Shown here in pieces: positions 9,006-17,600 of a stretch of 44,859 nucleotides of DNA. A model generated the notes under the pieces. That model did no database searches. It was not told the origin of the DNA and was given only the letters and a program-made list of their open reading frames with translations. Both the position numbers and the translations under genes were made by a program. The DNA comes from Gaiellales bacterium (GTDB taxonomy: Bacteria > Actinomycetota > Thermoleophilia > BMS3ABIN01), in assembly GCA_003599855.1 (NCBI GenBank), contig QZKG01000009.1, forward strand, positions 1 to 44,859. Direction: 5' to 3'. Each line of letters begins with the position of its first letter. The stretch's first letter is position 1.

Positions 9006-10718
9006 CTAGCCGCCCATGCCCATTTCGATGTAGTGGCAGGGACACGCCACTTCACAGATGCCGCAGCCGCTGCATTTAGCGTAATCGACGAACATGGTCG
9101 ATCCCTGGGGCCGCCCCAGGTCCTTGCTGATAGCTTCCCTCTGGCAATAGATGCGGCACTGGTCGCAAGAGAAACAGAGGCCGCAGCTCATGCAGCGTTT
9201 GGTCTCCTCGACGGCATCTTCCAGCGTCAGGGCCCTGTTCACCTCGGCGAAACTCCTGAGGCGCTCCTCCGCGGGCATCTCGTCCTCGACGTGCCTGGGC
9301 GCGGCGCCGTAGTAATCGAGCCGCATCTCATCATGACCCACGGGCTTGGCCACATAGGGCTCCCTGTATTCCTCTTCCCTGAAATACGCGTCCATCGCCC
9401 TGGCCGCCTGCCGGCCGTGGCCGACAGCGGTGGTGGCTATGTCCAGCGCGGTGACGTCGCCGCCGGCGAATACTCCCGCCGCCGCCGTTTCCTTCCTGGC
9501 GTTCACCCTGGCCCAGCCCCACTCGTCGGCGATCTCCTCCATCTGGCTGAGGTCGGGCTCCTGGCCGATGGCGGCGATGACGGTATCCCCATCGATGGTG
9601 AACTCCGACCCCTCGACCGGCACGGGGCGGCGCCGGCCGGACTCATCCGGCTCGCCCAGCTCCATGCGGACGCAGGTAACGCTGAGACCGCCGCCGGCCC
9701 TGCTGATGCTTACGGGCGCCGCCAGCAACTCCAGCGTGACGTCCTCCTCTTCAGCGGCGGTTATTTCATGGCGGATGGCGGGCATCTCCGCCCTGGTGCG
9801 CCGGTAAAGGATGGTGACCTCGGCCCCCAGCCTGCGGCTGACCCTGGCTGCGTCGACCGCCGTGTTGCCGCCGCCGATGACGATGACGCTGCTCCCGACG
9901 TCCACTGTCTCGCCGTTGTTTATCCGCCTGAGGAAGTCAACGCCGGCGAGGACGCCTTCCTGGTCCTCGCCCTCGATCTTGAGGCTGGCTCCCCTTTGGG
10001 CGCCCACGGCCACGTAGACGGCGTCATATTCCTTCCTGACGTCGTCCCAGGGGATATCCTCGCCGACCCTGACGCCGCACCTCAACTCAACGCCAAGCTC
10101 GATGATATTCCGGATCTCCGCGTCGAGAACGTCCTCGGGGAGCCTGTAGGCGGGTATGCCGTACCGGAGCATCCCGCCCGGCTTCTCCTCTGACTCGAAC
10201 ACGGTCACGGGGTACCCCCTCCTGGCCAGCTGGTAGGCGCACGAGAGGCCTGACGGACCGGCGCCGATCACCGCCGCCTTCCTGTCCCGCTTTTCATCGG
10301 TGAGCATCTTCAGCTTGAGCCCCCGCTCGATGCCATGGTCGCCGATGACTCGCTCGACGTTGTTGATGGCGACGGCTTCATCCTTGTAGCGCCGGTTGCA
10401 GCCGTCCTCACAGGGATGCGGGCAGATACGGCCGTGTACCGCCGGGAAAGGGTTCTTGTCGGTGAGCGTATGCCAGGCAAGGTCAAGGGACTCTTCCACG
10501 GACCTTTTTTCCTTGTACGTTTCCGACTGGGCGATGGCCGTCAGGTATCCGCGGATATCCTCGCTGCTGGGACACGAAGTCCGGCAGGGCGGCACGCGCC
10601 GCACGTAGACCGGACAGCGGCCGCTGTCCAGGTCCTGCAGCACATAGTCTTCCGGATCAGGCAGCTTTATCTTCACTTCTTCGAACCCGCTGCCTGCTTC
10701 GTTCGTCTTGGTCTCCAT
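9006..10718 (-). CDS. dsrL: DsrL-type NAD(P)H:acceptor oxidoreductase, copy 2 (with oxidative-type dsrAB)
   Basis: Iron-sulfur flavoprotein expected to exchange electrons between NAD(P)H and the neighbouring DsrAB, in the cytoplasm. From ATG10718 it has 570 residues, in the glutamate-synthase small-subunit layout. N-terminal cysteine motifs (PCRTSCPS, ICPHPCEDGCNR) bind a cluster; GAGPSGLSCAYQLARRG is the FAD site; GGGNTAVDAAR followed by YRRTRAEMPA is the NAD(P) site. GQEPD and FAGGDV follow. The C-terminus has two ferredoxin-like sets, CMSCGLCFSCDQC and CSGCGICEVACPC. It lies 15 bases after dsrB copy 2. The GTG at 10727 is an alternative start, but AGGTG is better spaced for ATG10718. Context separates it from an ordinary GltD-like protein. 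Confidence 0.85.
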   Translation of the reverse strand: METKTNEAGSGFEEVKIKLPDPEDYVLQDLDSGRCPVYVRRVPPCRTSCPSSEDIRGYLTAIAQSETYKEKRSVEESLDLAWHTLTDKNPFPAVHGRICPHPCEDGCNRRYKDEAVAINNVERVIGDHGIERGLKLKMLTDEKRDRKAAVIGAGPSGLSCAYQLARRGYPVTVFESEEKPGGMLRYGIPAYRLPEDVLDAEIRNIIELGVELRCGVRVGEDIPWDDVRKEYDAVYVAVGAQRGASLKIEGEDQEGVLAGVDFLRRINNGETVDVGSSVIVIGGGNTAVDAARVSRRLGAEVTILYRRTRAEMPAIRHEITAAEEEDVTLELLAAPVSISRAGGGLSVTCVRMELGEPDESGRRRPVPVEGSEFTIDGDTVIAAIGQEPDLSQMEEIADEWGWARVNARKETAAAGVFAGGDVTALDIATTAVGHGRQAARAMDAYFREEEYREPYVAKPVGHDEMRLDYYGAAPRHVEDEMPAEERLRSFAEVNRALTLEDAVEETKRCMSCGLCFSCDQCRIYCQREAISKDLGRPQGSTMFVDYAKCSGCGICEVACPCHYIEMGMGG

Positions 10719-10733
10719 TCCTATCACCTGACC

Positions 10734-11813
10734 CTAAAGACGCACGTGCGACGACGTGTTGAACGTGGTGCGGGCGAACCGGTAGCTGTCGATATGGTAC
10801 TTGGTGAACTCGAAGCCGGTCTCCTCAAAGAAGTTCTTCCAGCCGACCCGCTCTATCCACTCGCCGATACGCTCGTACTCCCTGGCGCCATTCCTGTAGG
10901 CGTCGAGGATCCGCCGCACCGCATCGGCAACTTCCGGCCAGCGGGGCGGGTTGTTGGGCAGGCCGAAAGCGGCGAGCTTCATGAACGAAGGACCGCCGCG
11001 GGTGCTGGCGGATTTCCCTCCTACCCAGATGGCCAGCGAATCGGTGTCGGGGTCCCTGATCTCCATGGAGGGGCATTGCCCGTGGCAGGCTCCGCAGTAC
11101 ATGCACTTCTCTTCCACGACCTCCAGGCTGCTCTTGCCGTCCACGTTCATGGGCCTGATGGCCGCCGCCGGGCAGATGCCGACCACCTTGGGCAGCTCGC
11201 ACTGCTGGACGGTGCCATGGTCGATCTTCGGCGGGTGATGGTGCTGCAGGTTGATGGCGATATCAGCCTGCCCGCCGCAATTGATCTGGCAACACGATGT
11301 CGACAGCTTCACCCGGTGCGGCAGGTCCTCCCGGGTGAACTCCTCATGGAGGACGTCCATCAGCGCCTTTACCGCTCCAGCGGCATCCGTACCCGGCAGG
11401 TTGCAGTGCATCCAGCCCTGGGTGTGCAGCATGTTGGATATCGAATGCCCGGTGCCGCCGATGGGGAAACCCAGCACGCTAGTAATCTCATTGATGAGGG
11501 GGTCCACGTCCTTCTCGTCGGTCACTACCAGTTCGAGATTGTTGCGGGTTGTGAAGCGCACATGGCCCTCGCAGAACCTGTCGGCGATATCGCATATCTG
11601 GCGTATCTTGTTCACGCTCAGGGTGCGCGGCGATCCGGCCCGCACCACGAAGATCGCATCCCCGCTCTCAGCCGTATACTTGAGCACCCCGGGGCGGATC
11701 TTGTCGTGGCGCTTCCACTTGCCGTAGTTCTTCTCCATGGCAGGGTGGAGCATCTTCATGTGGTCCGGGGCGCCGTTGTCCCTGGGCGCCAGCTGTTTCT
11801 TGGCAGCAGTCAT
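10734..11813 (-). CDS. dsrB: dissimilatory sulfite reductase beta subunit, oxidative (reverse) type
   Basis: Beta subunit of siroheme sulfite reductase. From ATG11813 it has 359 residues; a strong AGGAGG site decides this start over a longer frame that would overlap dsrA. Residues 174-186, CCQINCGGQADIA, followed by HHHPPKIDH, match what I recall of reverse-type DsrB of sulfur oxidisers (SCQINCGGQGDIAIN). Reductive DsrB has CINMCGAVHCSDI instead. The end, NTSSHVRL, also fits the oxidative group (ASAHIRF). A ferredoxin module follows with C237, C240, C243 and C247. It lies 16 bases after dsrA copy 2. The function as sulfite reductase is firm; the direction in the cell is inferred. Confidence 0.92.
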   Translation of the reverse strand: MTAAKKQLAPRDNGAPDHMKMLHPAMEKNYGKWKRHDKIRPGVLKYTAESGDAIFVVRAGSPRTLSVNKIRQICDIADRFCEGHVRFTTRNNLELVVTDEKDVDPLINEITSVLGFPIGGTGHSISNMLHTQGWMHCNLPGTDAAGAVKALMDVLHEEFTREDLPHRVKLSTSCCQINCGGQADIAINLQHHHPPKIDHGTVQQCELPKVVGICPAAAIRPMNVDGKSSLEVVEEKCMYCGACHGQCPSMEIRDPDTDSLAIWVGGKSASTRGGPSFMKLAAFGLPNNPPRWPEVADAVRRILDAYRNGAREYERIGEWIERVGWKNFFEETGFEFTKYHIDSYRFARTTFNTSSHVRL

Positions 11814-11829
11814 TGGATCCTCCTGGGTT

Positions 11830-13086
11830 TCAAGCAGACTCAGCCTGCTCGTCTTTGTCAACGATGTTCGGCGCTTTCACAGGCTCGCCTCCGGCGCGAG
11901 GGGCAGCGTACTCCTCGAACTTGATGTAGGAGTTCGTCCGCGGATGTCTCACCATCTGCGGGCTGGGCTCGATGCCGACGCTCTCGAGGAACACACCCAG
12001 GCCCACCCGGTCGATGAACTCGCCGATCCGCTCGTGGTCGAGCGCGTTCTCGCTCCAGTATTCCCAGATGCCCCGGACCGTGTCGGTAAAGCACTTCCAG
12101 TCCTCCCCGGTCTCCAGCTTGACGAACGGGATGAGCACGGAGCTCATCATGTCGCCGATCTTCAGGGTGCGCTTGCCGCCGATGAGTATGGTCGCGCCGC
12201 GGTCCTTGCCCGGCGCGAGCGCCGTGTGCATCACGTTGATGCAATGCATGCACTTGACGCAGTTCCTGTCGTCGATATCGATGCCGCCTTCCCCGAGGCT
12301 GATGCACTGGGTAGGGCAGCGGGAAACGACGTTATCGACGACGTACTGCTCTCCGTGTTCATCGACGAACTTCCTCACCTCTTCCTGGTCGACCTGGATC
12401 TCGTCGCGCCAGGTGCCGATGACGGGCATGTCCGAACGCTGCATCGAATTGGCGCAGTCGTTGGCGCATCCCGACAGCTTGAACTTGAACTTGTAGGGGA
12501 ACTCGGGGCGATGCAGCTCGCCGATGAACGTGTCGGTGAGGTGTTTGGTGAGGCCCATGGTGTCGAAGCAGGCCATCTCGCAACGGGCCTGGCCGACGCA
12601 GCAGGCCAGCGTCCGCAGCGCTCCGCCGGAGCCGCCGATGTCCCAGCCGCGCTCCATCAGGGCTTCGCCGGCTTCGTGCGTCTGCTCGTTGTCCGAACCC
12701 AGCATGAGCAGATCGCCGGTCATGCCGTGCAGCTGCATGATGCCGGAGCTGTACTCTTCCGCTATGTCGCACAGCTCCCTCAGCGAGTCAGTCGAATAAA
12801 CGAAACCGGAAGGCGGTATGACCCTGATGGTGTGGAACTGAGCGATGTCGGGAAATTCCTCCTTGAGGTCGGAATACCTCGCGATGATGCCGCCACCGTA
12901 CCCGCTCAGGTTCAGGACTGTCCCGGTCCAGTAGTTGACCCGGTCCTCGTAAGACCGTTCCATCTGGCCCAGGAGCTGGTTCACCTCCGGCTTCGTCCTG
13001 GCCAGGTCCTTCAAGTCCTTGACGAAGCTGGGCCAAGGTCCCTCCTCAAGATCGTCAAGTAAAGGTGTCTTTGGCTCGTCCGACAT
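11830..13086 (-). CDS. dsrA: dissimilatory sulfite reductase alpha subunit, oxidative (reverse) type
   Basis: Alpha subunit carrying the catalytic siroheme-[4Fe-4S] centre. The 418 residues include C162, C163, C169 and C173 (CCVGQARCEMAC) and C207/C211 (SGCANDC). The ferredoxin insert has C257 and C261 with C276, C279 and C282. LIGGKRTLKIGDMM (301-314), GTWRDEI and SGYGGGIIAR are blocks I recall from Allochromatium-type reverse DsrA, where reductive enzymes have GAKAPILDGAQ and [13 protein letters not shown]. ATG13086 has a strong AAGGAGG site. It is first in a dsrA-dsrB-dsrL unit, cut off from dsrEFH by a terminator and with its own AT-rich control region. Whether it works in oxidation needs experiment. 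Confidence 0.93.
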   Translation of the reverse strand: MSDEPKTPLLDDLEEGPWPSFVKDLKDLARTKPEVNQLLGQMERSYEDRVNYWTGTVLNLSGYGGGIIARYSDLKEEFPDIAQFHTIRVIPPSGFVYSTDSLRELCDIAEEYSSGIMQLHGMTGDLLMLGSDNEQTHEAGEALMERGWDIGGSGGALRTLACCVGQARCEMACFDTMGLTKHLTDTFIGELHRPEFPYKFKFKLSGCANDCANSMQRSDMPVIGTWRDEIQVDQEEVRKFVDEHGEQYVVDNVVSRCPTQCISLGEGGIDIDDRNCVKCMHCINVMHTALAPGKDRGATILIGGKRTLKIGDMMSSVLIPFVKLETGEDWKCFTDTVRGIWEYWSENALDHERIGEFIDRVGLGVFLESVGIEPSPQMVRHPRTNSYIKFEEYAAPRAGGEPVKAPNIVDKDEQAESA

Positions 13087-13172
13087 GAGTCCTCCTTCGT
13101 GTTCCTGGCTTGCCTTTGGCCACTCCGGATCAGTGTGCGGCCTTCATCAGTACCGTTCCCAAAATGAACAAA

Positions 13173-13217
13173 TCATACCCCCGCATGTATGAAATACTAA
13201 ATGATTATAATCATGAT
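13173..13217 (-). promoter_or_regulatory. AT-rich control region upstream of the second dsrAB
   Basis: Two inverted repeats stand out. TCATAC/GTATGA with an 8-base spacer is at 13173-13192. A 14-bp perfect palindrome, ATGATTATAATCAT, is at 13201-13214, overlapped by ATCATGAT to 13217. On the minus strand TATGAT (13172-13177), inside the first repeat, could be the -10 box. A -35 box is weak (TTTAGT), as expected of an activated promoter. Positions relative to dsrA fit an activator or repressor site. The DNA is much richer in A+T than its neighbours. Confidence 0.5.
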
Positions 13218-13284
13218 TGTTGCTATTTTGATGAATATCACAGGCAGCCGCGCAAGGCAGGGACCTGCGGGTTCAGAAAGCACG

Positions 13285-13313
13285 AAAAAGGGGCGGGTCT
13301 GAAGACCCGCCCC
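13285..13313 (-). terminator. intrinsic terminator after dsrEFH
   Basis: On the minus strand a perfect 11-bp stem (GGGGCGGGTCT / AGACCCGCCCC) with a very short loop is followed by TTTTTC. It lies 26 bases after the dsrH stop. It separates dsrEFH from the dsrA-dsrB-dsrL unit downstream. Confidence 0.85.
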
Positions 13314-13338
13314 TCGCTTGCAAACTATGTGCCGCTGC

Positions 13339-13629
13339 CTACCAGGAAGCGGTCTTGTGCTGCTCGACAAGCTCGACGAAGCCGGTGTAGTCGACCTCGG
13401 TGATGCCGTCGATGATGTTGCTGATGCCACGCGCTTCCAGGTCCGCCTTGAGCGCGTATATGGGATGGTCGCCCATGATCTCCTTGACCCTGCCCTCCAT
13501 GGCGGTTCCCGCCTGGGCGGCGTAGATACCGTCTTCAAAGAGCAATATCGGAGAGTCCTTGGCCGAGTACTTGGCCGCGCTCTCCAGGTCCGAAGACTCA
13601 AAGGGAGATGTGTTCACCAGGTGAAGCAT
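13339..13629 (-). CDS. dsrH: DsrH/TusB-family sulfur-relay subunit lacking the conserved cysteine
   Basis: Third subunit of the cytoplasmic DsrEFH sulfurtransferase complex. From ATG13629 (AAAGGAGG site) it has 96 residues: MLHLVNTSPFES, then PILLFEDGIYAAQAGT and a C-terminal VDYTGFVELVEQH, as in DsrH. In Allochromatium DsrH, as I recall it, Cys20 lies in the segment SLESCLKFA. The aligned segment here is DLESAAKYS, with alanine in place of cysteine, and there is no cysteine anywhere in the product. It may be a structural subunit, with DsrE alone carrying the persulfide. Gene order E-F-H is canonical. Confidence 0.88.
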   Translation of the reverse strand: MLHLVNTSPFESSDLESAAKYSAKDSPILLFEDGIYAAQAGTAMEGRVKEIMGDHPIYALKADLEARGISNIIDGITEVDYTGFVELVEQHKTASW

Positions 13630-13673
13630 CAAGCCTCCTTTCAACCACTAGCTGAATCCGTCAATAATGCCGC

Positions 13674-14048
13674 CTAGAAGATGAAGAAGTTCTTCTGGTC
13701 CTCCATCATCTGCGCGACCTGCGATGCGTCGATGATCTCCGGCTCGATGACCAGGTCATCCACCGACAGGCCCCGCGCCTCCAGCGACTCCTTGTCCACG
13801 TATACCTTCTCGATGTCGTAGGCTTCCAGCGCCCGGAAGGTTGGCGAGAAATTCTTGATGCCGGTGCCCTCGGTGTTCATGCCGTCCTTGATGGCATAGA
13901 TACCATCATCGATGAACAGTACGCTGATGTCCTGGTCATACGCGCCCATGATCAGTACGTTCTCCAGCCCCTCGAAAGCATAGATGGTGCCATACGGGGC
14001 GGTGCGGAACACGATCATTAGTTTTTCAGCTTTTTCTTCTTCTCCCAT
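13674..14048 (-). CDS. dsrF: DsrF/TusC-family sulfur-relay subunit
   Basis: Middle subunit of DsrEFH. The 124-residue product shows the family's TAPYGTIYAFEGLENVLI at about 17-34, then AYDQDISVLFIDDGIYAI, SPTFRALEAYDIEKVYVDKESLEARGL and DLVIEP. ATG14048 has an AAGGGGTG site and lies 18 bases after dsrE. DsrF is not thought to carry an active-site cysteine; none is seen here. Assignment by motif and position is secure. Confidence 0.92.
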   Translation of the reverse strand: MGEEEKAEKLMIVFRTAPYGTIYAFEGLENVLIMGAYDQDISVLFIDDGIYAIKDGMNTEGTGIKNFSPTFRALEAYDIEKVYVDKESLEARGLSVDDLVIEPEIIDASQVAQMMEDQKNFFIF

Positions 14049-14066
14049 TGCATTTCACCCCTTACT

Positions 14067-14426
14067 CTATGCTCTGAAGGTCACTACGCGATCGGCTTCG
14101 ATGGCGAGCTCGGTCAACATGCCGAGGCCGCCGATCTTGAAGCCGTCAGCGATTACGTCGTCGTTGATGCCGCGGCGCTTGGCTGCAGCGACGCAGACGA
14201 TGAACTCGGTCCCCGTGTCGGCTGCGAACTGGGACCACATCTTCTGCACGTGCCTGTCGTCAGCCTGGGGCTCCATCAGCTTGGTCGAGTTGAGCACGCC
14301 GTCCTGGTAAAAGAAGACGCGCAGGATCTCGTGGCCCTTTTCTACCGCCGCCTTGGCGAACTGATAGGCGCTGTCGGAGGCCTCATGCTGGTACGGGCCT
14401 TCCAGAATCAGAATTCCGAATTTCAC
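14067..14426 (-). CDS. dsrE: DsrE/TusD-family sulfurtransferase subunit
   Basis: Sulfur-carrying subunit of DsrEFH, which in sulfur oxidisers passes persulfide sulfur to DsrC. From the GTG at 14426 the product has 119 residues. The active-site segment FIVCVAAAKRRGI places the cysteine at residue 78, the number reported for Allochromatium DsrE, which supports this start. An AAGGGG site lies eight bases upstream; the earlier GTG at 14435 overlaps that site. It is the first gene of dsrEFH, behind a good promoter. The intact cysteine predicts an active sulfur carrier. Confidence 0.92.
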   Translation of the reverse strand: MKFGILILEGPYQHEASDSAYQFAKAAVEKGHEILRVFFYQDGVLNSTKLMEPQADDRHVQKMWSQFAADTGTEFIVCVAAAKRRGINDDVIADGFKIGGLGMLTELAIEADRVVTFRA

Positions 14427-14532
14427 AACTGTCACCCCTTCCGTCAGGTTTGTCTTTTACGCATCACAAGAAATGCCAGATGCTCGAAAATTGGAATAAA
14501 CGCAGAATAGAGAATCCCGCGCCCCGCGCGTA

Positions 14533-14561
14533 ATCCTATAACCACCCCTGATGGTTGTCAA
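14533..14561 (-). promoter_or_regulatory. promoter of dsrEFH with inverted repeat in the spacer
   Basis: Minus-strand TTGACA (14556-14561), a 17-base spacer and TAGGAT (14533-14538). The spacer holds the inverted repeat AACCA-N7-TGGTT (14540-14556), a position typical of a repressor site. The leader to dsrE is about 100 bases. Confidence 0.6.
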
Positions 14562-14626
14562 CACGGAGAGGCGTTGCCGTTCATGGCCGCAGGCCAGCCG
14601 CGGGCCGCCGAGCGCAGGGCCGGTTG

Positions 14627-17600
14627 TCACTCCAAACTGTATCCCTTTTCCCTGAACAGGGTCAAACAGGCATCGACCACTTCAGGGTCGAACAGCTCGC
14701 CCTTCCTGCCTTCTACCTCTTCCAGGGCGGCCTCGATGCCCCGGGCGGCCCGGTAAGGACGGTGGGAAGCCATGGCTTCGACTACATCCGCCACGGCCAG
14801 TATCCTCGCCTCCAGCGAGATCTCCTCACCTTTGAGACCCTGGGGATAGCCGGAGCCGTCCAGACGCTCGTGGTGCTGCCGGGCCATCTCTGCCACCGGC
14901 CACGGGAAACCGACCGGCTTGAGGATCTCGTAGCTCACCTCGCTGTGGGTCTTGATGATGTTGAACTCGTGTTCGTTGATGCGGCCGGGCTTGCTGAGTA
15001 TCTCCACCGGCACGGCCATCTTGCCCAGATCATGCAGCAGGCCGGCTACCCTGAGACCCTCCATCTGGTCCGGGGGCAGGCCCATCTCCCGGGCCAGGTC
15101 CACCGCCAGGTTCGAGACGCGCTGCTGGTGTCCGGCGGTATATGGGTCCCTGCTCTCCGCAGTGGACGCCAACGCCTGCACGACCCCCTCGAACGTCAGC
15201 TGCAGCGTCTGGAGGCTCTCGACCAGGTCCCTCTCGGCCATGAGGCGCCGCTCGTCGTTGCGGTCCGCTTCCAGGACGTTGGCGCAGGTGACGAGCAACG
15301 GGTGTAAAAAAGACACCGTTTCCTCGCTGAAGTCACTTTCACCATCGGCGATGCCGATCATGCCGGTGATGCTGTCGCCACTTTTGAACGGAACCCCCAG
15401 AAAGCTCCTGGCCGGCTCATGACCCCCGAACAGCGCCGCCAGCCCCTCGCCCCCGCCGTCGAGACCGTTGGCTATCACCGGGCCCTGTTCCCTGAAGAGG
15501 CGGCCGATGAGCGGGTCGTCACCCGCGACCTCAATCCGGCTTGGGGCCGCGAGCCCGTCATCCGTCCGCCGCCTGCTCTCCCTGAGAGAGTTGAAGGCCC
15601 TTGTGGCCAGGAATAGCTTCCCGTCCTCGTACTCGACCTCGCCGATGAATCCGAGCTCGCTGTGGGTTAGTACAAGCAGGCGGTACAGCAGGTCCTCGAA
15701 GACTTTGGCGGTGGCAATACCGCTGACGAAGTTGAGCAACGTACGGCTGATCGCGTTGAGGAGCATGTTGTAGTCTTTGACCTTCTCTTCCGCCCGCTTG
15801 CGGATGATGACGGAGCCGAGCTGGGCGGCCACGCTGGAGATGAGCTCGATGAACTTGCTGTCCTCCTTCCGGGGCTCCCTGACGAAGAAGTCCATCACCG
15901 CCACGACCTCATCCTTCATCAGCACCGGGATAGCCACCGCCGCCTTCAGGCCCGCCTTTTTCGCGTACTCGGACCGCAGGAACTTGCCGTCCTCAGTCAC
16001 GTCAGCGATCCACTCCGGGCGTTTCGACGCCCATACGCGTCCCGGCAGCCCCACGCCGTCCGGGAAGACGTACTGGCAGCTCGCCTCCCTGAACTCCCTC
16101 ATTTCGACGGCGCCGCCGTGCCAGGCCGGGCTGCACTCCAGGTGCTTCCCGCCGCTGTCCGGCACCCAGGCCTCCCCCAGGGTCCAGCCGGTGAGCTCGC
16201 ACACCTTCTGCAACGTGACCTCGAGGGCCGAGTTGAGGTCATCGGTCTCGTTGACAGCCATGGTGATTATCTGCAACAGCCGTAACTCCTGCTCCGCCCG
16301 CCGCTGCTCGGTGATGTCCTGGATCGTCCCCCTCATCTTCACGGCCATCCGGTCGGGGCCGCCATCGCCATGGACTATCTCAGCGCTGCCGCTGACGAGC
16401 CGCTCGGCGCCGTCGGGACGGATGATGCGGAAATCCATGTCGCGCGTCGAATCCCGCTCGAGGTCCTCTTTCATCGTCTTGAGAAAACGGTCCTGGTCCT
16501 CAGGGTGGATAGCCGCGAGAAAGCGAGCGTAAAGGTCATCGCTGTCAGAAGGGTCGAACCCGAAGATGTGGTACAGCTCATCCGTCCAGATCAGTTCCTC
16601 GGTGGCGACCTCCCACTCCCAGCTGCCGAGGTGCGCCAGCCGCTGGGCCTCGATCAGGCGGGCCTCGCTTGCAACGAGGGCGCTCTCCGTCTCCTTGCGC
16701 GGGGAGATGTCGCGCACGAAGCCGATGATGCGCTTCTCGCCAGTCTCCGGCAGCTCCATCAACGCGCCGCTGGCCTCCACAGGGACCTCGCGCCCGTCGG
16801 CGGCGACCAGGTCGAACTCGAGGTTCTCGACGCTCTTGCCGCTCAGGATGACCATGGCGGCGTCCATGGCCCGCTGCACGCTGGCAGGAGTCAGGAACTC
16901 GGTGATGCTTTTTCCCGTCAGGTTCCCGGGCCGGCTGAGGCCGGCCAGCTCCGCCGCTCGGCGGTTGCACATGCGGACCCGCATCTCCTCATCCAGCAGC
17001 AGGATGGCGTCCGGCGACGTCTCCACCAGGGCGCGGTACTGCCTCTCCGACCGGCTCAGGTCTTCTTCGGCCTTTTTCCTGTCGGTGATGTCCTCAACGA
17101 TGCCCTTGAAGCCGGACGGTTCACCGCCGTTTCCGTTCACCACGCGGATGTTCGCCGAAACCCAGATGATACTGCCGTCCTTGCGACGGACTCTTACCTC
17201 GAAACCCTTGACCTTCCCGCGTTCACGCAAAAGCCCGACCAGTTCGGCGCGCTGCCGGTGATCTGCGTAGAGCTGGGTGGCGATATCGGAGATCGACTCC
17301 ACCAGCTCCTCCGGGGACGCGTAACCCAGCATCTTCGCCAGGGCGTTGTTGGCGTAACTGAACCTGCCATCGAGGGTGGTCTGGAAGATGCCGTCGGGCG
17401 CGTTCTCGACTATCTCACGGTAGCGCGCCTCGGCCTCACAGCGGGCCTCCTCCGACCGCTGGCGCTCGATGGCGGCCCCGAGGATGTTGGCGACCGACTG
17501 GACGAAACTGACATCGTGCTCATTGAAAGTCCGCCGGGAGGGAGTGTGCGCCCCCAGGACGCCGAAAGGCTGGTCTCTACCGTAGATGATGACGCTCAGG

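Noticed and set aside
8859-10193. A 444-codon plus-strand frame opposite dsrL copy 2 (and similar ones opposite dsrB, dsrL copy 1 and the mur genes)
   Set aside because: Each mirrors a minus-strand gene with confirmed family motifs; no ribosome site or domain supports them.
10734-13086. Recent tandem duplication of dsrAB
   Set aside because: The two pairs differ at diagnostic blocks and match different enzyme types, so they are not recent duplicates.
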